A stretch of DNA of 64,000 bases from CALBPI01 sp963922335 (GTDB lineage Bacteria; Pseudomonadota; Gammaproteobacteria; Steroidobacterales; Woeseiaceae). The stretch spans positions 434,001-498,000 of the forward strand of contig CAWUIB010000001.1 in NCBI GenBank assembly GCA_963922335.1, in the 5' to 3' direction. Made by a program: the position numbers and the translations under genes. Numbering within the stretch: the stretch's first letter is position 1; every line of letters begins with the position of its first letter. A model generated the notes under the pieces. It made no database searches and was not told the origin of the DNA. It saw nothing but the letters and a program-made list of their open reading frames with translations. This document shows, piece by piece, positions 1 through 9,060 of this stretch.

Positions 1-1
1 A

Positions 2-307
2 CTTGGGATCCTGCTAATGACGTTGGGTTTTCTGTTCGGTAGTGGCGGGAAGGACGACGAAAAACTCTCTCCTTATGAGTGCGGCTTCGAAGCCTTCGAA
101 GATAGCCGCATGAAATTTGACGTTCGCTACTACCTCGTGGCGATTCTCTTCATCATTTTCGATCTCGAAATCGCGTTCTTGTTTCCGTGGGCGATATCCC
201 TCGGAACCATCGGTGGTTTCGGTTTGCTCGCGATGGCGCTGTTTCTGACGGTGCTTGTCGTCGGTTTCATTTACGAATGGAAAAAAGGGGCGCTTGAATG
301 GGATTGA
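2..307 (+). CDS. nuoA: NADH-quinone oxidoreductase subunit A (5' truncated)
   Basis: Small membrane subunit of respiratory complex I, located in the inner membrane at the junction of the peripheral and membrane arms. The first part of the gene lies before the window; the frame is open from base 2, and the ATG at 17 is internal because the family normally has another membrane helix ahead of it. Visible are the conserved loop motif KLSPYECGFEAFEDSR and two later hydrophobic helices (VRYYLVAILFIIFDLEIAFL; FGLLAMALFLTVLVVGFIYE). The stop overlaps the nuoB start by 10 bases, so this is the head of the nuo operon whose promoter lies outside the window. Identity is secure; only the N-terminus is missing. 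Confidence 0.96.
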   Translation, partial: LGILLMTLGFLFGSGGKDDEKLSPYECGFEAFEDSRMKFDVRYYLVAILFIIFDLEIAFLFPWAISLGTIGGFGLLAMALFLTVLVVGFIYEWKKGALEWD

Positions 308-819
308 GCGAAGCCGCAACCGCCGACGCTGTCGACTACGAACTGCCACCAGGCAGCATCCAGAAAAAAGGGATGGTGGTGACGGGCATAGACACAGTTG
401 TGAATTGGGCTCGCACAGGCTCTATGTGGCCCATGACCTTTGGGCTTGCTTGCTGCGCCGTTGAGATGATGCACGCTGGCGCAGCCCGCTATGACCTCGA
501 CCGTTTTGGCATCGTTTTTCGTCCGAGCCCACGACAGTCGGATGTCATGATCGTTGCCGGCACGCTCGTCAACAAGATGGCGCCAGCGCTGCGCAAGGTC
601 TATGACCAGATGCCTGAACCGAGGTGGGTCATCTCGATGGGCTCCTGTGCCAACGGTGGTGGTTATTACCACTACTCCTACGCGGTGGTGCGAGGGTGCG
701 ACCGGGTAGTACCGGTCGATGTTTACGTGCCCGGTTGTCCGCCGACAGCGGAAGCTTTGATCTACGGCATTTTGCAGTTGCAGAAAAAAATCCGCCGCAC
801 GAGCACGATTTCACGATGA
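298..819 (+). CDS. nuoB: NADH-quinone oxidoreductase subunit B (cluster N2)
   Basis: Peripheral-arm subunit that carries the terminal [4Fe-4S] cluster N2, which hands electrons to quinone. The 173-residue protein has the expected ligands: the tandem cysteines C52-C53 in FGLACCAVEMM, C117 in SMGSCANGGGYY and C147 in YVPGCPPTAE. Length is typical of the family. The ATG overlaps nuoA, and the TGA overlaps the nuoC start as ATGA, which suggests translational coupling. Nothing unusual is seen. Confidence 0.98.
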   Translation: MGLSEAATADAVDYELPPGSIQKKGMVVTGIDTVVNWARTGSMWPMTFGLACCAVEMMHAGAARYDLDRFGIVFRPSPRQSDVMIVAGTLVNKMAPALRKVYDQMPEPRWVISMGSCANGGGYYHYSYAVVRGCDRVVPVDVYVPGCPPTAEALIYGILQLQKKIRRTSTISR

Positions 820-1544
820 GCGAGTCCGCAATGAACGACGGTGCCTCGAAAGCACATCCTAGCGACTGGCTGCCTGCCGCGATTGCCGCGGCGACGGACG
901 CGTGCACTGTCACGGTCACGCCTGAGCGTGAAGTCACCGTTGAAGTGCCGACGGAGCATTGGGTCAACGTTGCCAAGGCGCTGCGTGATGCCCCTGAGCT
1001 CCGATTTACGATGCTGATCGATCTGTGCGGCGTTGATTACCTGACTTTTGGCGACAGTGAGTGGACCACCAATCGCGCGACGGGCTCCGGTTATTCCCGG
1101 GGTGTTCGGCGCGAGGTTGTGGTGGACGAGTCTTTGGAATTTGATTCGGAACGGTTCGCTGTGGTTGCCCATTTGCTTTCGATTGAGCACAACGTACGTG
1201 TTCGATTAAAAGCGTTCACCACAAACGAAAACCCGCCGCGGATCGGATCGCTGATCGACGTCTGGCGCTCTGCAGATTGGTACGAGCGTGAGGCATTCGA
1301 TCTTTTCGGTATCGTTTTCGAGGGTCATCCGGACCTTCGCCGATTGCTTACCGACTACGGTTTCATCGGACATCCGTTTCGCAAAGACTTCCCGCTCACA
1401 GGCAACGTTGAGGTGCGCTACGACGCACGCAAAGGTCGTGTCGCCTACGAGCCCGTTTCGATTGAGCCAAGAACACTGGTACCGCGTGTGATTCGCGAAG
1501 ACAACCGTTACGAGGATGCACTGCGGGAGGATCACGATGGCTGA
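816..1544 (+). CDS. nuoC: NADH-quinone oxidoreductase subunit C
   Basis: Peripheral-arm subunit of about 242 residues, homologous to the 30-kDa subunit of mitochondrial complex I. I start it at the ATG at 816, which forms an ATGA overlap with nuoB; a longer in-frame reading exists upstream but lies inside nuoB. The signature stretch WYEREAFDLFGIVFEGHPDL followed by RRLLTDYGF and HPFRKDFPL is present. NuoC and NuoD are separate proteins here, unlike the fused NuoCD of Escherichia coli. The gene overlaps nuoD by 8 bases. Confidence 0.97.
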   Translation: MSESAMNDGASKAHPSDWLPAAIAAATDACTVTVTPEREVTVEVPTEHWVNVAKALRDAPELRFTMLIDLCGVDYLTFGDSEWTTNRATGSGYSRGVRREVVVDESLEFDSERFAVVAHLLSIEHNVRVRLKAFTTNENPPRIGSLIDVWRSADWYEREAFDLFGIVFEGHPDLRRLLTDYGFIGHPFRKDFPLTGNVEVRYDARKGRVAYEPVSIEPRTLVPRVIREDNRYEDALREDHDG

Positions 1545-2790
1545 GATCCAAAACTTCACTTTGAACTTCGGGCCGCAGCATCCTGCGGCGCACGGCGTCC
1601 TGCGGCTGATTCTCGAGATGAACGGCGAGACCATTCAACGGGCCGACCCGCATGTTGGTTTGCTTCACCGCGGCACTGAGAAACTCGCGGAGTCGAAGCC
1701 ATACAACCAGAGCATTGGTTACATGGATCGCCTGGATTACGTATCCATGATGTGCAACGAGCATGGTTATGTGCTCGCGATCGAGAAACTACTCGGCATC
1801 GAGGCGCCGGAGCGCGCTCAGTACATCCGGGTCATGTTCGACGAGATCACTCGAATCCTGAACCACTTGATGTGGCTCGGCGCGCACGGGCTCGATATCG
1901 GTGCCATGTCGATGTTCCTCTATTGTTTCCGTGAGCGAGAGGACCTGATGGACTGCTACGAGGCGGTGTCAGGCACGCGTATGCATGCGACGTACTATCG
2001 GCCGGGCGGCGTTTATCGCGATTTACCTGAGTCGATGCCGAAATACGAAACCAATCGTTTTCGCAACGACGGTGAAACCTCACGCCTTAACGAAGCGCGA
2101 TCTGGTTCCTTGCTCGATTTCATCGAGGACTTCACCGATCGTTTCCCCGGCTGCGTTGACGAATACGAAACGCTTTTGACCGATAACCGGATCTGGAAGC
2201 AGCGCACGGTGAACATTGGCGTTGTGACTCCTGAGCGGGCCCAGCAGCTGGGTTTCACGGGGCCGATGCTGCGAGGCTCAGGAATCGCCTGGGACTTGCG
2301 CAAAAAACAACCTTACGAAGTTTATGACCGGATGGACTTCGACATCCCAATCGGAACAAACGGGGACTGCTACGACAGGTATCTCGTGCGCATCGAAGAG
2401 ATGCGTCAGTCGAATCGGATTATCAAGCAATGTGTCGCATGGCTGCGGGACAACCCGGGTCCTGTGATGCTTGATGATCACAAGATTTCACCGCCGAAAC
2501 GCGCTGAGATGAAAGGCGACATGGAGTCGCTCATTCACCACTTCAAGTTATTCACCGAGGGCTACACCGTGCCAGCTGGGGAGGCTTACGCAGCGGTCGA
2601 ACATCCAAAGGGAGAGTTCGGTGTGTATCTGATCTCGGACGGCGCGAACAAGCCGTACCGAGTGAAGGTGAGAGCACCTGGCTTCGCGCACATCAGCGCG
2701 ATGAACGAAATGGTGAGCGGCCACATGCTCGCGGACGTCGTTGCCGTGATCGGCACGCAAGACATCGTGTTCGGTGAAATCGATCGCTAG
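1537..2790 (+). CDS. nuoD: NADH-quinone oxidoreductase subunit D
   Basis: The 49-kDa-type subunit forms the quinone-reduction chamber together with NuoB. The 417-residue product opens with the family hallmark NFGPQHPAAHGVLRLILEM, followed by ADPHVGLLHRGTEKL and YYRPGGV, and ends in the conserved DIVFGEIDR. I chose the ATG at 1537 because GGGAGG lies 7 to 13 bases upstream and the product aligns from MAEIQNF; an in-frame ATG at 1516 lies deeper in nuoC and has no comparable site. A 9-base gap separates it from nuoE. Confidence 0.98.
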   Translation: MAEIQNFTLNFGPQHPAAHGVLRLILEMNGETIQRADPHVGLLHRGTEKLAESKPYNQSIGYMDRLDYVSMMCNEHGYVLAIEKLLGIEAPERAQYIRVMFDEITRILNHLMWLGAHGLDIGAMSMFLYCFREREDLMDCYEAVSGTRMHATYYRPGGVYRDLPESMPKYETNRFRNDGETSRLNEARSGSLLDFIEDFTDRFPGCVDEYETLLTDNRIWKQRTVNIGVVTPERAQQLGFTGPMLRGSGIAWDLRKKQPYEVYDRMDFDIPIGTNGDCYDRYLVRIEEMRQSNRIIKQCVAWLRDNPGPVMLDDHKISPPKRAEMKGDMESLIHHFKLFTEGYTVPAGEAYAAVEHPKGEFGVYLISDGANKPYRVKVRAPGFAHISAMNEMVSGHMLADVVAVIGTQDIVFGEIDR

Positions 2791-2799
2791 GTTATTGAG

Positions 2800-3312
2800 A
2801 TGACTACTGACACACAGACAGAGACGAATGATGAAGTGTTGACGCACCACGCGCTTGAAGAGATCGAGCGGTGGCGCAAACGGTTTCCTGATGAGCAGAG
2901 CCGTTCCGCAATCATCGGTGCTCTGCATGCGGTACAGCATGACAACCAGGGGTTTTTGACCACTGAACTCATGGATGCGGTTGCAGAGAAGCTCAACCTC
3001 GAACCGATTCAGGTCTATGAGGTGGCGACGTTTTACTCAATGTTCGAGACCAAGCCGGTCGCACGTAACAACGTGGCTATCTGCACCAATGTGTCTTGCA
3101 TGCTGCGCGGCGCAGAAGCACTCGTCGAGCACGCTGAAAAGCATCTCGACGTGAAGCTTGGAGGCAGCACGAAGGATGGGCGCATCTACCTGAAAAAAGA
3201 GGAAGAGTGCCTGGCCGCATGCTGCGGCGCTCCGATGATGATGGTCAATCACGTCTACCACGAAAATCTGACGCCTGAGTCAATGCAGGCCATTCTGGAT
3301 GAACTCGAATGA
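2800..3312 (+). CDS. nuoE: NADH-quinone oxidoreductase subunit E (cluster N1a)
   Basis: Thioredoxin-like [2Fe-2S] subunit of the NADH dehydrogenase module, 170 residues. Cluster ligands are C95 and C100 (ICTNVSCMLRG) plus C137 and C141 (EECLAACCGAP), and the N-terminal helical domain is intact. Its stop overlaps the nuoF start (ATGA at 3309-3312), as expected for two subunits of the same module. Confidence 0.97.
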   Translation: MTTDTQTETNDEVLTHHALEEIERWRKRFPDEQSRSAIIGALHAVQHDNQGFLTTELMDAVAEKLNLEPIQVYEVATFYSMFETKPVARNNVAICTNVSCMLRGAEALVEHAEKHLDVKLGGSTKDGRIYLKKEEECLAACCGAPMMMVNHVYHENLTPESMQAILDELE

Positions 3313-4619
3313 CAGAAGCACAACATACCAATTCGGTTTGTTACGCCACGCTCGATCAGCCGGAAGGTTGGACGATCGATGCGTACCGCAAAGTCGGCGG
3401 GTACGACGCCTGGGAGCGAGTACTTTCCGGAGAGCTCGATCAGGAAGCGGTAATTGAGATCGTTAAAGCGTCTGGCCTTCGCGGTCGCGGTGGTGCCGGC
3501 TTCCCAACCGGTTTGAAGTGGAGTTTCATGCCGAGGAACGCGCCGGGTCAAAAATACCTTGTTTGCAACTCTGATGAATCTGAACCGGGCACCTGTCATG
3601 ACCGGGAAATTCTTCGCTATAACCCGCATTCGCTCGTTGAGGGTATGGCGATCGCAGCCTACGCCATGGGCGCCAGCGTGGCCTATAACTACATCCGCGG
3701 GGAATTCATCGAGGAGCCTGTGCCGAGATTCGAGGCGGCGGTGAAAGAGGCCTACGCAGCGGGCTTGTTGGGTGAGAACATCCGCGGCACTGGCATCAGC
3801 GTTGATATTGAGACGTTTGTTGGAGCAGGCGCCTATATTTGTGGCGAAGAGACCGCGTTGCTCGAGTCGCTTGAAGGTAAGCAGGGCAAGCCGCGGTTTA
3901 AGCCGCCGTTCCCCGCAAACTTTGGTTTGTACGGAAAGCCGACAACAATCAACAACACACAATCGCTCGCGAGTGTGCCGAGCATCGTCGCAAAGGGCGC
4001 GGACTGGTTCCGCGAACTCGGCGTCGAGAACAGTGGCGGTACTGCGATCTTCTCAGTTTCGGGTCATGTTGAGAAACCGATGAACGTCGAGTTGCCGATG
4101 GGCATTCCGTTCAAGGAGCTGCTCGAGATGTGTGGCGGTGTCTGGAAAGGGCGCAAACTCAAGGCGGTGATCCCGGGCGGTTCATCCGTACCTGTTGTTC
4201 CCGGCGACATCATCATGGACTGCACGATGGACTACGACTCGCTGAAAGCAGCGGGCTCGTCATTCGGAACCGGCGCGGTCATGGTCATGGACGACACCAC
4301 TTGCATGGTGAGAGTTCTGCGACGGATCTCGCGGTTCTACATGGCTGAGTCTTGCGGACAGTGCACGCCGTGTCGAGAGGGCACGGGTTGGATGTATCGC
4401 ATGCTCACCAGCTTCATTGAAGGGCGGGGAACCGAGCAGGACCTGAACCGCCTGCTGGACGTTGCAAACAAGATCGAGGGCCACACGATCTGTGCACTTG
4501 GTGATGCCGCGGCATGGCCGGTGCAGAGCTTCCTAAAGCACTACCGGCACGAATTCGAATACATGGTCGCCAACGGCGGCCGCAGTCTGGTCGATGCACA
4601 TCCTGAGAAGGCGGCCTGA
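3309..4619 (+). CDS. nuoF: NADH-quinone oxidoreductase subunit F (FMN, cluster N3)
   Basis: NADH-binding, FMN-containing catalytic subunit that takes hydride from NADH. The 436-residue protein shows the glycine-rich nucleotide/FMN segment GLRGRGGAGFPTGLKW (about 56-71), GAYICGEETALLESLEG (about 174-190) and the [4Fe-4S] motif SCGQCTPCREG with C349, C352 and C355, completed by C395 in TICALGD. Length and all key residues are normal. nuoG begins 22 bases downstream, the longest gap in this part of the operon. Confidence 0.98.
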   Translation: MTEAQHTNSVCYATLDQPEGWTIDAYRKVGGYDAWERVLSGELDQEAVIEIVKASGLRGRGGAGFPTGLKWSFMPRNAPGQKYLVCNSDESEPGTCHDREILRYNPHSLVEGMAIAAYAMGASVAYNYIRGEFIEEPVPRFEAAVKEAYAAGLLGENIRGTGISVDIETFVGAGAYICGEETALLESLEGKQGKPRFKPPFPANFGLYGKPTTINNTQSLASVPSIVAKGADWFRELGVENSGGTAIFSVSGHVEKPMNVELPMGIPFKELLEMCGGVWKGRKLKAVIPGGSSVPVVPGDIIMDCTMDYDSLKAAGSSFGTGAVMVMDDTTCMVRVLRRISRFYMAESCGQCTPCREGTGWMYRMLTSFIEGRGTEQDLNRLLDVANKIEGHTICALGDAAAWPVQSFLKHYRHEFEYMVANGGRSLVDAHPEKAA

Positions 4620-4641
4620 CAGTCATCGGTGAAGAAGAACT

Positions 4642-6789
4642 ATGAGTGACGACAATACGATCAAGCTTGAGGTCGACGGCCAGGAAGTAGAGGCTCGTCG
4701 AGGCCAAATGCTGATTGAGGTGACCGACAAGCTCGGCGCCTACGTACCGCGGTTTTGCTACCACGAAAAGCTCTCGGTAGCGGCAAACTGCAGAATGTGT
4801 CTGGTCGAGGTGGAACGTGCGCCGAAACCACTCCCCGCGTGCGCAACACCCGTTGCCGATGGCATGAAGGTCTCGACGAAGTCGCGCTACGCGATCTCTG
4901 CGCAGCGTGCGACGATGGAGTTTTTGCTCATTAACCATCCGCTCGACTGCCCAATCTGCGATCAGGGCGGCGAGTGCGAGTTGCAGGATCTCGCCATGGG
5001 GTATGGCCGGGATATCTCGCGCTACACCGAGAAGAAGCGTGTCGTCAAAGACAAAAATATCGGCCCTTTGGTTTCGACCGACATGACACGCTGCATTCAC
5101 TGCACGCGTTGCGTGCGATTCGGTCAGGAGATCCAGGGTATCCAGGAACTCGGTACAACGGGTCGTGGCGAGAACATGCGAATCGGCACCTATATCGAGA
5201 AGAACGTTGACCACGAGCTGTCGGCGAACATTATCGATTTGTGTCCGGTCGGCGCATTAAACAACAAGCCGTACCGGTACAGCGCACGTGCTTGGGAAAT
5301 GGTTCAGGAACCGATGATTGGAGCGCACGACTGCGTGGGCTCGAATATTTACGTTCATAGTTTACGCGGTCGGATCAAACGCGTCGTGCCGCGTGGCAAC
5401 GATGCGATCAACGAAACCTGGATTGCCGATCGAGATCGGTTTTCTTACGAGGGCGTCTACTCCGATGCTCGTCTGAAGTCACCGATGCGTAAGTCAGACG
5501 ATGACTGGGCAGAACTCGACTGGGAAGATGCGTTGACGCTGCTTGCGAACACTCTGGCCGAGGCGAATGGCGATGTCGGGTTCCTCGTTGCACCGACGGC
5601 AACATTGGAAGAGGGCTTCTTGCTCAACCGCATCGCGGCGCATCTTGGTAGTGCGGACATCGATTCCCGTCTGATGCAGCGGGACACAACGAATCAGGAC
5701 TTTGAGCCACTGGTACCCACTCTCGGTGTGGCAATCGAAGACATCGAGCAGCAGGACCACATACTGCTGGTCGGCGCGAGGCTGCGCGAAGAGGCACCGA
5801 TACTCGCCCACCGAGTTCGCAAGGCGACGCTCGCGGGCGGCACAGTCTCGACGATTGATTTCTCCGATAGCGAATATTTGTTCGAACGCACCTCTGCGGT
5901 TACCGGCGACTTGCTTGCGGAATTGCAGGAAGTGCTCGCCGCTGTGCGCACCGAATCGGGAAGTGACTCCAAAGCCCGGCGTATAGGTGCAGCATTGCGC
6001 GACGCAGATCAGTCATTGATCGTGCTTGGCGTTGCAGCAAGATCGCATCCGCATTATTCAACCTTGCGGGAGGTGGCCGCGGAGCTTGCACGATTGACCG
6101 GGGCCACTCTGGGTGACGTCACTGATGGTCCCAACGCGGCGGGACTTGCGATGATGGGCGTGCGGCCGCATCGCGAGGTAGGCGGGGCACAGAGAGATAA
6201 GCGAGGCCGATCGGTGGCGGAAATGCTCAACGAGCCGCCGAAGGTGCTCGTGCTCTGGGGCGTTGATCCGGAGGTTGATCTCGGTGAGGTCCATCCTGCG
6301 GCGGCAGGTGCGCTGCGCAAGGCGGATACGGTGATTTCGATATCCCCCTATTTTGATGAGGCGCTGGGTGATGCGGTGGATATCGCGTTACCGATCGGCA
6401 CTTTCGCCGAAACGGCGGGTACGTATGTCAACGTCGAAGGGCGGCAGCAGTCGTGGCACGGCGTGGCGTCTCCCGTTGGTGAGGCGAGGCCGGGCTGGAA
6501 ACTGCTAAGAGCGCTGGGTGACTTGCTCTCGGTAGAGGGTATCGCGTTCAACGATGCGGATTCGGTTCGACAGGCGGCGCTTGCTGCGCTCGAGGCTGCG
6601 ACACCAGTAGTTGTAGACCCTCTGCCTCAGCCGTCTGAACCCACGACTACGGCAACTGCCAAGCCTGTCGAACGTGGTCTGTATGCTTGTGATCAGGTTG
6701 TGCGTCGAGCACATGCATTGCAGCAGACGCATGCGGCGCTCGGTTTGAACCCCGAGGTGTCGACGACCGATCTGGAGCAAAGCGCGTGA
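4642..6789 (+). CDS. nuoG: NADH-quinone oxidoreductase subunit G
   Basis: Iron-sulfur electron-wire subunit of 715 residues. Cluster ligands are visible in order: [2Fe-2S] N1b C39, C50, C53, C67; N5 H99, C103, C106, C112; N4 C151, C154, C157 and C201 (CPVGAL). Further on, at the place where E. coli NuoG binds the extra cluster N7 through four cysteines, only one cysteine remains (AHDCVGSN). This is therefore the shorter N7-less type, like alphaproteobacterial and mitochondrial homologues. A molybdopterin-oxidoreductase-like C-terminal domain follows. The stop overlaps nuoH by 4 bases. Confidence 0.97.
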   Translation: MSDDNTIKLEVDGQEVEARRGQMLIEVTDKLGAYVPRFCYHEKLSVAANCRMCLVEVERAPKPLPACATPVADGMKVSTKSRYAISAQRATMEFLLINHPLDCPICDQGGECELQDLAMGYGRDISRYTEKKRVVKDKNIGPLVSTDMTRCIHCTRCVRFGQEIQGIQELGTTGRGENMRIGTYIEKNVDHELSANIIDLCPVGALNNKPYRYSARAWEMVQEPMIGAHDCVGSNIYVHSLRGRIKRVVPRGNDAINETWIADRDRFSYEGVYSDARLKSPMRKSDDDWAELDWEDALTLLANTLAEANGDVGFLVAPTATLEEGFLLNRIAAHLGSADIDSRLMQRDTTNQDFEPLVPTLGVAIEDIEQQDHILLVGARLREEAPILAHRVRKATLAGGTVSTIDFSDSEYLFERTSAVTGDLLAELQEVLAAVRTESGSDSKARRIGAALRDADQSLIVLGVAARSHPHYSTLREVAAELARLTGATLGDVTDGPNAAGLAMMGVRPHREVGGAQRDKRGRSVAEMLNEPPKVLVLWGVDPEVDLGEVHPAAAGALRKADTVISISPYFDEALGDAVDIALPIGTFAETAGTYVNVEGRQQSWHGVASPVGEARPGWKLLRALGDLLSVEGIAFNDADSVRQAALAALEAATPVVVDPLPQPSEPTTTATAKPVERGLYACDQVVRRAHALQQTHAALGLNPEVSTTDLEQSA

Positions 6790-7913
6790 CCCGAGTGCTA
6801 GCCTTTGTGGGCGCATTAACGCTTTCGGTCCCGGCGAACGCCGCGATCGAGCCACCGGCTTGGTTCGCCTTGCCGGAGATCATCCGCTACCCGGCGTGGG
6901 TAACGATCCTAATAGGTGTGGTTACCGTCGCATTGATCCTGTGCGTGGCTTACATGACTTACGCGGAGCGTAAAGTCATCGGCTACATCCAGAATCGGGT
7001 GGGCCCAAATCGCGTGGGTTTCAAGGGGCTGTTGCAGCCGTTCGCTGATGTATTCAAGCTGCTGTTCAAGGAAATTGTGGTTCCAGCGAACTCCAGCCGC
7101 TTCCTGTTCATCATTGCGCCGCTACTCGCCATTACACCCGCGTTCGCGACGTGGGCGGTGATGCCCGTCTCCGATACTTTTGTTCTGGCCGATATCGATG
7201 CAGGGCTTCTGTACGTGCTTGCGCTGACGTCGATGGGCGTTTACGGCGTCATTCTTGCGGGCTGGGCAACAAACTCGAAGTACGCACTGTTGGGTGCGAT
7301 GCGCTCGGCGGCACAGATCGTTGCCTATGAGATTGCAATGGGGTTTGCGCTCGTTGGTGTTTTGATGGCCGCGGGCAGCTTGAACCTCGGTGACATCATC
7401 GAGGCACAGAGTGGCGGCACGCTGCATTGGTTCATGTGGCCGCTGCTGCCGTTATTTGTCATCTACTTCATCTCCGGTGTCGCCGAGACCAACCGTGCGC
7501 CCTTTGACGTTGCGGAAGGCGAGTCAGAGATCGTCGCAGGCTTTCATGTCGAGTATTCGGGCGTGGCTTTTGCGGTGTTCTTTCTCGCGGAGTACGCAAA
7601 CATGATTCTCATCGCGGCGCTGACCGCGGTGTTGTTTGTCGGCGGTTGGTTGTCGCCGTTTGAGGGTCTTCTGGGTGCAGAGAGCCTCCTTGGGCAACCC
7701 AGTTTCTTCTGGTTTGCGTTGAAGACCTCGTTCTTCCTGTTCTGTTTCCTGTGGTTCCGCGCCACCTTCCCACGCTATCGCTATGACCAAATCATGCGCC
7801 TGGGCTGGAAGGTGTTTATTCCGGTCACCATTGTGTGGATCGGCGTCGAAGCGGTGCTGATCTGGAAGCAGTGGGGTTGGTGGTGGCCCGAAATGAACGT
7901 AGTCGCGGGATGA
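6786..7913 (+). CDS. nuoH: NADH-quinone oxidoreductase subunit H
   Basis: Membrane subunit at the heel of complex I that completes the quinone-binding site. The conserved core includes YAERKVIGYIQNRVGPNRVG, the GLLQPFADVFKLLFKE loop and ETNRAPFDVAEGESE. The gene starts with GTG at 6786 in a GTGA overlap with nuoG. The 375-residue product carries an N-terminal extension with a signal-peptide-like hydrophobic run (VLAFVGALTLSVPANA) ahead of the usual first helix. No later start is compatible with a complete first helix except by losing this segment. Confidence 0.97.
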   Translation: MTRVLAFVGALTLSVPANAAIEPPAWFALPEIIRYPAWVTILIGVVTVALILCVAYMTYAERKVIGYIQNRVGPNRVGFKGLLQPFADVFKLLFKEIVVPANSSRFLFIIAPLLAITPAFATWAVMPVSDTFVLADIDAGLLYVLALTSMGVYGVILAGWATNSKYALLGAMRSAAQIVAYEIAMGFALVGVLMAAGSLNLGDIIEAQSGGTLHWFMWPLLPLFVIYFISGVAETNRAPFDVAEGESEIVAGFHVEYSGVAFAVFFLAEYANMILIAALTAVLFVGGWLSPFEGLLGAESLLGQPSFFWFALKTSFFLFCFLWFRATFPRYRYDQIMRLGWKVFIPVTIVWIGVEAVLIWKQWGWWWPEMNVVAG

Positions 7914-7917
7914 TCCT

Positions 7918-8406
7918 ATGAGTGCTGTTCGAAATTTTGCAAAAACCTTTTTCCTGACCGAGTTGGTCAAAGGCCTGGCGCTGACCGGTCGCAATTTGTT
8001 CAAGCGCAAGGTGACGCTGAACTATCCGGAGGAGAAGGCACCGCAATCGCCGAGATTTCGCGGGTTGCATGCGCTGCGTCGATACGCAAACGGCGAGGAG
8101 CGCTGCATCGCTTGCAAACTGTGTGAGGCGGTTTGTCCGGCCTTGGCGATCACGATTGAGTCTGATGTCAGCCAGGACGGCACGCGCCGTACAACGCGGT
8201 ACGACATCGATCTGTTCAAGTGCATCTACTGCGGCTTTTGTGAGGAAGCTTGTCCGGTGGATGCCATCGTCGAGACGAGAATCCATGAATATCACATGGA
8301 GAACCGCGGCGAGAACATCATGACCAAAGACAAGTTGCTGGCGGTTGGTGAGCGTTACGAGACGATGATCGCTGCCGACAAGACTGCTGATTCGACCTAC
8401 AGATAA
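7918..8406 (+). CDS. nuoI: NADH-quinone oxidoreductase subunit I (clusters N6a/N6b)
   Basis: Two-[4Fe-4S] ferredoxin-like subunit that links the peripheral arm to the membrane arm. The 162-residue protein has both complete motifs: C63, C66, C69, C73 (CIACKLCEAVCP) and C102, C105, C108, C112 (CIYCGFCEEACP). The N-terminal amphipathic segment that anchors it to the membrane is present. It starts 4 bases after nuoH stops and is followed by a 51-base gap with a GC-rich hairpin before nuoJ. Confidence 0.98.
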   Translation: MSAVRNFAKTFFLTELVKGLALTGRNLFKRKVTLNYPEEKAPQSPRFRGLHALRRYANGEERCIACKLCEAVCPALAITIESDVSQDGTRRTTRYDIDLFKCIYCGFCEEACPVDAIVETRIHEYHMENRGENIMTKDKLLAVGERYETMIAADKTADSTYR

Positions 8407-8427
8407 CAGACTGAGATAAATGCGAGT

Positions 8428-8444
8428 GGCGCGCAGTCCGCGCC
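8428..8444 (+). promoter_or_regulatory. GC-rich hairpin between nuoI and nuoJ
   Basis: A perfect 6-bp inverted repeat GGCGCG/CGCGCC with a 5-base loop (CAGTC) sits just ahead of the nuoJ ribosome-binding site (TGGGGA). No U-tract follows, so it is not an intrinsic terminator. An mRNA-processing or translation-tuning role inside the operon is inference. Confidence 0.45.
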
Positions 8445-8457
8445 TGGGGATGACAAC

Positions 8458-9060
8458 GTGTTGGTGACCCTTTTGTTCTACACGTTCGCTGCCGTACTGG
8501 TTGGGGCAGCGATCGGTGTAGTGGCTTCCAGAAATCCGGTGCACGCCGTGATGTTTCTGGTGTTGGCGTTCTTCAATAGCGCCGTGTTGTGGTTGTTGCT
8601 GGAAGCTGAGTTTCTGGCGATCGCTCTGGTACTCGTCTACGTCGGTGCTGTCATGGTGCTGTTCCTTTTCGTTGTGATGATGCTCGATATCAACGTCGAG
8701 GTCCTTCGAGAGGGTTTCACGCGCTATATGCCGATTGGGTTGATTGTCGCGTTGATCATGATCGTAGAGCTGGGCCAGGTGATTTGGGTGCGCAGCTGGG
8801 GCATCTCGACCATGACGGATGCGCCGCCTCTGCCCGAGGGTTACAGCAACACCAGAGCTTTGGGTGAGGTGCTCTACACGGAGCACGTGTTTGCGTTTGA
8901 GATGGCTTCGGTCATCCTCCTGCTTGCGATTGTTGCAGCGATCACGCTGACCATGCGCAAGCGGCCGGGACTGAAGGTTCAGAACGTTGCAAAGCAGGTT
9001 GCGGTACGTCGTGAAGATCGCATTCAGCTTGTCAGCATGTCAGCGGAGGAGAAGCAATGA
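8458..9060 (+). CDS. nuoJ: NADH-quinone oxidoreductase subunit J
   Basis: Membrane-arm subunit with five predicted helices, 200 residues. The conserved third-helix stretch LVYVGAVMVLFLFVVMMLDI is present. GTG at 8458 is the start; the nearby ATG at 8450 is out of frame. TGGGGA lies about ten bases upstream. The stop overlaps the nuoK start as ATGA. Confidence 0.96.
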   Translation: MLVTLLFYTFAAVLVGAAIGVVASRNPVHAVMFLVLAFFNSAVLWLLLEAEFLAIALVLVYVGAVMVLFLFVVMMLDINVEVLREGFTRYMPIGLIVALIMIVELGQVIWVRSWGISTMTDAPPLPEGYSNTRALGEVLYTEHVFAFEMASVILLLAIVAAITLTMRKRPGLKVQNVAKQVAVRREDRIQLVSMSAEEKQ

